From Todiramphus chloris collaris (taxonomy: Eukaryota; Chordata; Aves; Coraciiformes; Alcedinidae): a stretch of 64,000 bases of DNA. The stretch spans positions 444,013 through 508,012 of the forward strand of contig JANVCC010000012.1 of the NCBI GenBank assembly GCA_025345505.1, written 5' to 3'. A program made the position numbers and the translations under genes. This document shows positions 56,421 to 64,000 of the stretch, piece after piece (the first letter of the stretch is position 1; every line of letters starts with the position of its first letter). The notes under the pieces were generated by a model. The model worked only from the letters and a program-made list of their open reading frames with translations, was not told the DNA's origin and ran no database searches.

Positions 56421-57265
56421 TTTTTTTTTCATGACAGAACCAATAAAAGTGTCCCTAAAAATCTAGTTATCAAGCTTTACTTGTACAATACCAGTTAGTA
56501 TTAAGGTTTTATGACTTTTTTTTTTTAACTCAGCTCAACACAATTATTTTTGAAACTTTTCTTACAAACACTTCAAAAAATTACTTACAAAAATATTAAT
56601 CTTACAAATTAATATTTTTACATTCACGTAAAATTTACATCTCCAGAGGTACCAACACAAACTCATTTATGAGTCAAGTCTCACAAATATATTACAAGTG
56701 AGATTTTAAAGTCTAACAAAAATCCTGTTGCTTTTCCTCTGCAGCAGTAACTTGTCCATGTGTGTAAGTGTATTTTTTTTTTTAACAGGGCATTCAATTA
56801 AATTTTTCCTTTTGAAGAGTTAGACTGCATAAGGTTTTTTACAAAACTAAGAGTTTTGTTATGGAGACTGCCCAAGTTGTTGTAAAAGATGCATTTGAAA
56901 TGTGCATTTTAATGAGCCATGAATGGTTTTAAAATAATATCCCACCAGTCTACAACTTTCCCTTTGTTTGGCTGTGTTAAGAATGTTCCCGCAATTCTCC
57001 CACTAGACCACTTGCTCCTCCAGAAGATCACGCAGAAGAAGCTCATGTCACATTCTGGAGTGCAGACAGGTTGTCACTGTGGGAGCCGACAGAGAATACA
57101 CCTGGCCAGAGTGATCACTGACAGCTTGAAAATCCTTCCTGAGAGCATCCACATGACACCAAGGAAGGACAGGTTCAGTGGGGAAGCCTCAATGGCCCAT
57201 ATCAGTTAACAAGTGGTAAGGGGGGTAGTTCCTCACCAGTTTGTTACTTGTGCTTTCAAGGTAGA
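56421..57265. other. AT-rich intergenic sequence
   Basis: Clearly more AT-rich than the rest of the window (56450-56900), with no recognised gene or repeat. Confidence 0.5.
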
Positions 57266-57268
57266 TTT

Positions 57269-58068
57269 ATAGAGTCCCAGCAGGGTGGGGGTTGGAAGGG
57301 ATCTCTGGAGATCACCTTGTCCAACTCCCCTGCTCCAGCAGGGTCACCCACAGCAGGCTGCCCAGGATCACATTGTCCAGGAAGGTTTGGAATCTCTTCA
57401 GAGGAGACGACTCCACAGCCTTTCTGGGCAGCCTGGGGCAGGCTCTGGCTTCTCACAGGCAAGAAGTTTTTCCTCCTGTTCAGGTGGAACCTCCAGGGTT
57501 CCAGTTTGTGCCCATTACCCCTTGTCCTGTTGCTGGGCACCACTGACAAGAATCTGGCCCCATCCTCTTGACCCCCACCCTTTAGCTATTGATCAGCATT
57601 AATAAGATCCCCTCTCAACCTTCTCTTCTCCAGGCTAAACACCCCCAGGGCTTTCAGTCTTTCTTGGTCAGAGTGATGCTCCAGTCCCCTCAGCATCTTC
57701 CTAGCCTCCACTGAACTCTCTCCGGTAGTTCCCTGTCTCTCTTGAACTGGGGAGTCCAGAAATGGACCCAGTACTTGAGAGATGGCCTTAGTAGGGCAGA
57801 GTAGAGGTGGAGGGAAAGCTCCCTCGACCTGCTGGCCCCACTCTTCTTCATGCATCCCAGGAGACCATTGGCCTTCTTGGCCGTAAGAGCCCATTGCTGC
57901 CTCCTGGTGAACTTGGCCCCCAGGACTCACAGGTCCTCTATGAAGCTGCTTCCCAGCAGTACTGGTGCTAGGGGTTATTTCTCCCCAGGTGTAGGATCCT
58001 ACACTTGCCCTTGAACTTCATGAGGTTCCTCTCCACCCAATTCCCCAGTCTGTCCTGGTTGATGGTGT
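57269..58068 (-). mobile_element. CR1 LINE, about 800 bp of ORF2 C-terminus and tail
   Basis: The plus strand runs from GGGGTTGGAAGGGATCTC (3'UTR) through GAACTGGGGAGTCCAGAAATG (the 'QFWAP' region) to CACTTGCCCTTGAACTTCAT (the KFKGKC-type residues) near 58020. This subfamily differs from the ATTCTATG-tailed ones and resembles the 25.4 and 45.9 kb copies. The end is eroded. Confidence 0.93.
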
Positions 58069-59014
58069 GGGGGTTTGCATGAAGGCTTCATAATTATACT
58101 TTATAACAAAGGGCGGTTTTGTCCTGCTAAGCTTCCTCTGGCGATTTCCTGAGCAGTGTATTGGTAACTTACGCTGTCCGTGTACAGAACTATGAGTAAA
58201 CTGTGAGAAATAAAGACACTGTGCAGTGTTGGGATTGGAGGCAGGTTAACTTGTGGTCCTGCAGCAGAGGGAAACTTGAAGAGATCAAAGTGACTGCACA
58301 GGAAAATGAAGTGTGGCTTTTTCCATTGGTGATTTTCCAAGGCTATAACCAACTGAGTGATTTTCTTCCTGATGATGCTCTGCATAGATCCCATTGCTTG
58401 GGGTGCTGTCAGTTTGCACAGCGCAGGATAATGCTGCTGGTATCAAAAAGGTCTTCTCTTTAAATGTCATCTTATGCAATGGGTCTCTCCAGAGCTCTTT
58501 GTTCTTTTTGGTTCAGAGTTGTGGCTTCTTGTTCAATAAAATACCTGTTAAAAGAAATTTAAATTGATGGAAATACTGGACAGATGGAATTTTTTCTCAT
58601 GCAAAGGATTAATTCCTTTGATTTTGGTCAAACTAGTGATTCATGGAAATCAGATGGTGCTGGAACTGACTGGCCACTACTTTGTTAATTATTAGTGTGC
58701 CATTTGTATAATTTTTCAGTAATCTGCTGTAGTTTACTTGTGAATATCTTCAGTGTATTATTAGAGGTTTTTACATTTTTCTGAGAGATTGTCCCTGTTC
58801 CTTCTTTTCTTCTTGCCCAAGTTCATCCCCGAAAACATGAAACTGCCTCATAAAAATATAATATTGCTACAATATATTAATTGCAGTCTTGTTCCAGTTC
58901 ATCACGTCACTCATGGATCTCTAGGCTGGCTTATAACTCAGGCCATGTTAGTTTTTGGAGACCTGTGCTTTGTCATTGATGAAAATGGCTGCTGGATCTG
59001 TGCTTTGTGAAGAC
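58069..59014. other. intergenic sequence
   Basis: Nothing recognised. An AATAAAGACACTGTG near 58209 could be a polyA signal of an eroded element, but no body is visible. Confidence 0.45.
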
Positions 59015-59500
59015 TAAAAAGCCCTCACTCCAGAAAGGTCATTGAGGGGCTGGGCCACGTCCAGAGAAGGGCAACAAGTCTGGGGAAGGGTCCAGAGCAC
59101 AAGTGTTGTGAGGAGTGGCTGGGATACCTGGGGTTGTTGAGCCTGGAGAAAAGAAGGCTCAGGGGAGACCTCCTCGCTCTTGACAACTGCCTGCAAGGAG
59201 GCTGGAGCCAGGTGGGGGTTGGTCTGTTCTCACAAGGAACAAGCAAAAGGACAAGAGGAAACGGCCTCAGATTGTGCCAGGGGAGGTTTCAGTTGGACAT
59301 GAGGAATAACTTCTTCCCCAGAAGAGTTGTCAAGGCCTGGCCAGGGCAGTGGTGGGGTTTCCATCCCTGGAGGTGTTTAGAAGATGTGTAGATGTGGTGC
59401 TGAGGGGCATGTTTATTGGTCTACTTGGCAATGTTAGATTTATGGTTGGATTCAATAATCTTAAGAGATTTTTCCAACCTAAATGATCTACGATTCTATA
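59015..59500 (+). mobile_element. CR1 LINE 3' fragment
   Basis: From GCCCTCACTCCAGAAAGG through GGGGTTGTTGAGCCTGG and CAGGGGAGGTTTCAG to the eroded tail ACGATTCTATAA. It is closely similar to the copy at 42.3 kb. Confidence 0.94.
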
Positions 59501-61600
59501 AGCAGGAGGGTTGCACTGCCAAGAGAGGTGAGTGTGGGGAAGCACACAGCCTCCCCTGAGATTACGCAGAAGTCCCCACATGCAGCATAGCTACCCCAAA
59601 GACTCCTTCCTTCATTACTTAGGTCTGCCACAGATGTACACAACACCTTTTTGCTCACCATGTGGGACTGCATTGTATTACACCTTGCTGATGGATTTCG
59701 GGAGCTGAGGAGGTGTGCTCAGGGACACTCTGGCAGAGCTGCTGGCCTCAGGCATGAACTGTTAGCATGAGCAGATCCCTGAGGGAAGGCAGATCCTTCA
59801 GGATATCATTTCTGTGACAGGATTTGGTGGGAAAGTCACTGGCCAGCTCAGCTGGAGCCACTCCATCACCACCCAGGAGAACCCCTGACCTGGGAAAACT
59901 CTTCCCCATCAGCACAGATGCTCATACTGCAGGACCTGATTATCTCAATGAGAAACATGATTTATTTTTCCTATTTTTTTAGCCAAAACAGCTAGACCTT
60001 ATTTCTACAAGCCCATAACTCAGGTTGCTTCTGTGCTTGTTTGCTTGCTGCGCTGTGCATTGCTTATGGAATTAGGGATGCATGACTGCTCCAAGGAATG
60101 CCGGGGGAGTATTTGCTCATGCCTATCACTGGGACATTTTTATCTCAATACTAAATTAAGAAATTTCCCTTTTCTTGCCAGTATACAGCTGGTTCCTGGT
60201 GCACCCAGATCCCAATTTCCCAGTGATGGAGATGAATTGGGAGCTGGGGACTGGGATCCACTTCCAGGATGCTGGGCCAAGATCAGTCCCAGGCTGTGTT
60301 TCTCTACTGGATGGAGGGGGAATTGCTCATGTCTCCTCTGGAATAATTCTAGCTTTTTAGCTGGCAGGTCAGATTAACCCCTGAGGAGACAGACAGCTGC
60401 AGTGGATGCCATCAGCTGATCAAATTCCTCCCTTTTACCACGGAAAAGCTTTTTAAGAGACCTCAGCATGCGGAACAATGTCTGAAGGATACTGGTTCAT
60501 CATGCCACAATCACGCTGAGTTACACTTTGAGCATCTCTGACAGAGGGAGAAGCAGAACCTACCCCAAACGTCCCATTTGCCAGCTGCAACGCAAGGTCA
60601 GAGCTTTTCTGGAGGCATAAATCTCTGCTTAAAGCTCGGCCCAGCTTCATGGAAATGTCAGTTTTTATTTAAAATGTTTCATGTGCTTCTTGTTTGGAGA
60701 AAAGGTAAGATAAATGACTATTGAGAAAACTATAAAAGTCCTTTGGCTGCTTCTCTCTCTTAAATGATGCTGCATTTTCCTCTTCATTGATGCTGCATTT
60801 CTCTTTACAGTGATTATTTAACTAACCCAGCCCACTCCCTGCCATAAACAACTCTATTTCTGGAGCAGTGGATCTATTTACTTTATTAGTTGTGGTTTTT
60901 TGTTTGTTTTGTTTTGGTTTTTGTTTTTTTTTTTATTATTTATTTGTTTTGGTTTGGTTTTGGTTTTCTTTCTTTTGTGAACACGCTTATTGCTTGTGGA
61001 AACCTTGGAGGATGAAACCCTTAAAAACCTCTTGCACCGATTATTCTGCTCATCGTGTTGAATATTAGGAGCAGAACCACATTAGGCTATGTGGCCTTAA
61101 CTACCTCATATCAGCACAAAGTGAATCAATACCACCAAAATCAGAATTTAACTCAGTCTTTAGATCAATGCAATGGCTTTTGGGTTTGTCCCACATTACT
61201 ATTAACTGTACAATTGCTCCAAGCTCTAAAACCCAACAGTGGGTCCATCTTTTTGGAGGGCTGGGAAGCACTGAGCTCCTGTTAGCTCAGTGCAAACCTT
61301 TGTGTGATGCCCCAAATGGGCAGCAAAAACTCACTTTTGCTCTTTTGGGTCGGTTGTGCTGCTGCAATTCAGAAGTTATTTCCTGTTAGCGAGGAAGGTT
61401 GGAGCATGTGTGAGCAACATCTGGTGCAGCTGCATTAGCAGGTGGATGTAGCAGATGGGAGTTGAATGGGATGTGGGCCACCAAGCCATCCTGGTAGAGG
61501 ATTAATTATTAGATTTCCAACATCTGGACAGGAACTTTCTTGCCATACATAACTTAAGGAAGAAAACAACCCCGCAGTGACTTCTGTTGTGGTGTTCAGA
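59501..61600. other. intergenic sequence
   Basis: No gene recognised. The 60430-60780 stretch is non-repetitive and could be a conserved non-coding element, but this cannot be judged without alignment. The T/G-rich tract is listed separately. Confidence 0.45.
60888..60976 (+). repeat. T-rich TTTTG/TTTGG low-complexity tract
   Basis: About 90 bases made of T and G with a few A and C, including GTTTTGGTTTTTGTTTTTT and GGTTTGGTTTTGG. Confidence 0.85.
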
Positions 61601-61616
61601 TTTAGCTGGGGTTGTC

Positions 61617-62245
61617 TGTAATCATACCAACCATATCCTGGGCTGCATCCAAAGCAGCATGGGCAGAAGGTTGAGGGAGGGGATTCTGCCCCTCTGCTCT
61701 GCTCTGGGGAGACCCCCCTGCAGTGCTGGGTCCAGCTCTGGAGTCCTCAGCACAGGAGAGACAGGGACCTGTTGGAGCGGGGCCAGAGGAGGCCACAGCA
61801 ATGCTGGGAGGGCTGGAACCCCTCTGCTGGGAGGCCAGGCTGAGAGAGTTGGGGCTGATCAGCCTGGAGAAGAGAAGGCATTGGGGAGAAATTCTTGTGG
61901 CCTTTCAGTACTTCAATGAGCCTGTCAGAAAGATGGGGACAGTGTTTTTAGCAGGGCCTGTTGTGACAGGACAAGGAGTGACGGTTTTAAACTGAAATGG
62001 GAAATTTGGACTAGAGACAGACATTTTTGAAGAAGAAGACACATAAAGAAGACATTTTTGATGCTGAGGGTGGTGATACCCTGTCCCAGGTTGCCCAGAG
62101 AGGTGGTAGAAGCCCCATTCCTGGAAGCATTCCAGGTGAGAACCTGCTGTAGTTGCAGATGTCCCTGTTCCCTGCAGGGGGGTTGGACTAGATGAGCTTG
62201 AAAGGTCCCTTCCAACCCAAACCATTCTGTGATTCTATGATTTGG
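61617..62245 (+). mobile_element. CR1 LINE 3' fragment, about 630 bp
   Basis: The frame begins NHTNHILGCIQSSMGR, continues to REGILPLCSAL and then shifts. The GACCCCCCTGCAGTGCTGGG block and the following 130 bases are nearly identical to the 28.2 kb copy. An AAGAAGACA motif is duplicated near 62030-62055. The tail is CATTCTGTGATTCTATGA. Confidence 0.95.
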
Positions 62246-62707
62246 GTTTGCAGGATACTCATTTGGCTTCAAATCCTGCTGATGTTTGTGTGCTCAAAAA
62301 GGAGAAATTGAAGGGTAATGGCTCAGAATATGCATCTTTAACTCAAGTTATGCCATGAAAACCAGTACTTTTGATAGCACTTTGACACTTTTCAACTACT
62401 TTTTGATCATCTTCTTTATTTCATGTCTTTCCCTCCATTGTGATTATATGATTATAAAGGTGTGGAAGTGCTATGGGCAACTCCAAGAGGCAGCTCCATC
62501 ATGAGATATCACTGAAGATGCAAACTCCCCCGGGACCCATGTTGAACCTGCAACACCCCATGGGTCAGGCTTCAGGAAATCTACAATCAAATATATAAAA
62601 TGAAATTATTCCTGGAAGAACCCAAGCGAACGGTGGAAAAACTACACTATGCATGATAGGCGATGGTTATGTGTCTGTTTGCATCATGGTCCCTAAAATG
62701 CTTCTCA
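62246..62707. other. intergenic sequence
   Basis: Nothing recognised between the CR1 and the solo LTR. Confidence 0.5.
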
Positions 62708-62712
62708 GTCTT

Positions 62713-63502
62713 CCTCATGGTTTAGTGTCAGGGCAGAGGTTTAGACCTGTAACAGATGCTCTCTGTTAACTCCCCTCCCTCCCAAAGGGGAAGTGAAAGG
62801 GAATAAGGGAGAGAGACTTAGTGATTAGAAAAGGAAACGAGAACAGCTTTAATGAAAATTAAAATAATAATAATGGAATATATATGTATAATTATATACA
62901 AAACTAGTATCGAACCCAACCCCTCCCTGATGGATATTATGTCACCATCACCACTGATGCTGTGGAGCAGGCACTGGGAGAGTCCCAGACTGGGCTCAGC
63001 AGCAGACGGGAGCTGTGTTCAGGAGCTGTGTTGTGGTACCGAGTTCAGGAACACACACATCAGGATTGAAGGCAGAATGGAAAGAGTACCCCTTGGATGC
63101 TTGGCCAAGCAAGAAAACTGGTAGAGGACCCGAGCCAAGCTAAGGAGGGCAAAGTGGGGCTGAGACCCTTGTGATCCCTCAGCTTTATACCAAACATGAG
63201 GTATATGGGCTGGAATCCCTCGCTGGTCAGTCTGGGGTCACCTGTCCTGTCCGCTCCTCCCTGCAGGTGCAGCCTTTCCCTTTCTGCACCCCCCAGTGTG
63301 GTACACAAGGTCCAGCAGTGGCCTTGGGCTGCACACCAATCCTTGGTAGTAACTCTAAACATGGGGGGTTGTCACTGCTGGACGCAGACACTGCCTGTGA
63401 GAACAGGCTGCTAGCTTCAGACAGTGCAGTGAGTTAGAACAACTGAGCTGAAAAGTAAAATCACTGAACAGAATTAGTTCTGTTCTCACTCAAACCAGGA
63501 CA
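62713..63502 (-). mobile_element. solo LTR, avian ERVL-type endogenous retrovirus
   Basis: On the minus strand it starts TGTCCTGGTTTGAGTGAG (63502 downward), the characteristic 5' end of a common bird ERVL LTR family. It has a TATA box (GGTATAAAGC, near 63185), an ATTAAA polyA-type signal (62848-62853) within an ATTATTATTTT stretch, and ends in CTAAACCATGAGG, where the family has TAAACCACGACA. Flanking GTCTT (62708-62712) and GTCCT (63503-63507) form a 5-bp target duplication with one change, as expected for ERVL. No internal viral genes or second LTR are present, so it is the product of LTR-LTR recombination. Confidence 0.85.
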
Positions 63503-63507
63503 GTCCT

Positions 63508-64000
63508 CCATGCAAAAACCTGTGGATGACTACACATGCAAAAGGTTGCACACACAGATGCTACTTTAAGATATTTTAGGAGGAAACTCCTTTGGGTTTG
63601 TGGGAGGAATGAAGTGTGAGAAGCAAAACTTCTGCATGAAGACTCACTTTTGGGGCAATGAGTTAAACCACCAGGACCTTGGCAGAGGCTGCATTTCACA
63701 TTGGCTCAGCGCGGTGTTTTTATTGTCGGGGAAAACGATTGTTGCACATTGCACCACTGACTTTTTCTCTTTTTTTAATTATTATTTAATTTATTGAGTG
63801 AATTTATTGAGTTTATCTGCAGAAACCCACTCCATTCACAAGCCTTGGCTTCCAGACCACCACCTATTTTTTCCATGTCCAGAAAAATGATGTTTTCCAA
63901 CCCATTTTTCCACCATCCTGCTTGAATGAAGCATCCTCTGCATGCCACTGCATTTGCTTATCCTGGTTTTGAGCACCATATTGCACACAGGAGCTGCAGT
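63508..64000. other. intergenic sequence to window end
   Basis: No gene or repeat recognised. There is an AT-rich patch at 63765-63805. Confidence 0.5.

Noticed and set aside
1..64000. CRISPR arrays, operons, phage or plasmid features, rRNA or tRNA genes
   Set aside because: Searched for by eye and not found; the DNA is clearly vertebrate nuclear sequence and its repeats are retrotransposon-derived or simple.

Overview
The window looks like nuclear DNA of a bird, or less likely another sauropsid. Three things point to this: a single-exon vertebrate P2Y purinergic receptor gene, about two dozen CR1 LINE copies on both strands (the dominant avian retrotransposon, recognised by 3' tails such as ATTCTATGATTCTATGA and by its ORF2 peptides), and an ERVL-type solo LTR of a kind common in birds. 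No bacterial, plasmid or phage features, rRNA, CRISPR or convincing tRNA were seen. Only one protein-coding gene is well supported.

Layout: 1-9,850 is intergenic with three CR1 fragments. P2RY2 (9,858-10,934, minus strand) has an intact 358-codon coding exon with a splice acceptor four bases before the ATG. Its upstream side runs rightwards through about 6 kb of unremarkable sequence to a CpG island at 17.6-17.95 kb, which is the best candidate for the P2RY2 promoter and first non-coding exon. Next to it lie a 21-bp tandem repeat and a degenerate G-rich minisatellite. From 19.3 to 45 kb the DNA is intergenic, with CR1 fragments, a nested CR1 pair, a MIR-like relic, a tandem duplication joined to a CR1, a dispersed 90-bp duplication and a long hairpin at 41.27-41.37 kb.

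The right third is richer. At 45.8-48.3 kb is an unidentified, possibly transcribed locus with internally duplicated segments, splice-site consensus sequences, a hydrophobic leader and an AATAAA. A near full-length but disabled CR1 (about 49.26-54.0 kb) carries a 5'UTR, an SGNH-esterase ORF1 and an endonuclease/reverse-transcriptase ORF2. It is followed by an inverted composite CR1 fragment, a second CpG island (54.5-54.95 kb) with a candidate first exon, several more CR1 tails, a possible old LTR, and a solo ERVL LTR (62.71-63.50 kb) flanked by a near-perfect 5-bp target duplication.

The functional picture is one nucleotide-receptor gene in a repeat-rich intergenic landscape. Repeat families and boundaries were judged by eye, so CR1 edges are good to roughly 10-40 bases. 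I found no evidence of a new multi-gene system. The most interesting items are the P2RY2 sequence differences, the hairpin, the duplicated-exon locus, the second CpG island and the CR1 structures.
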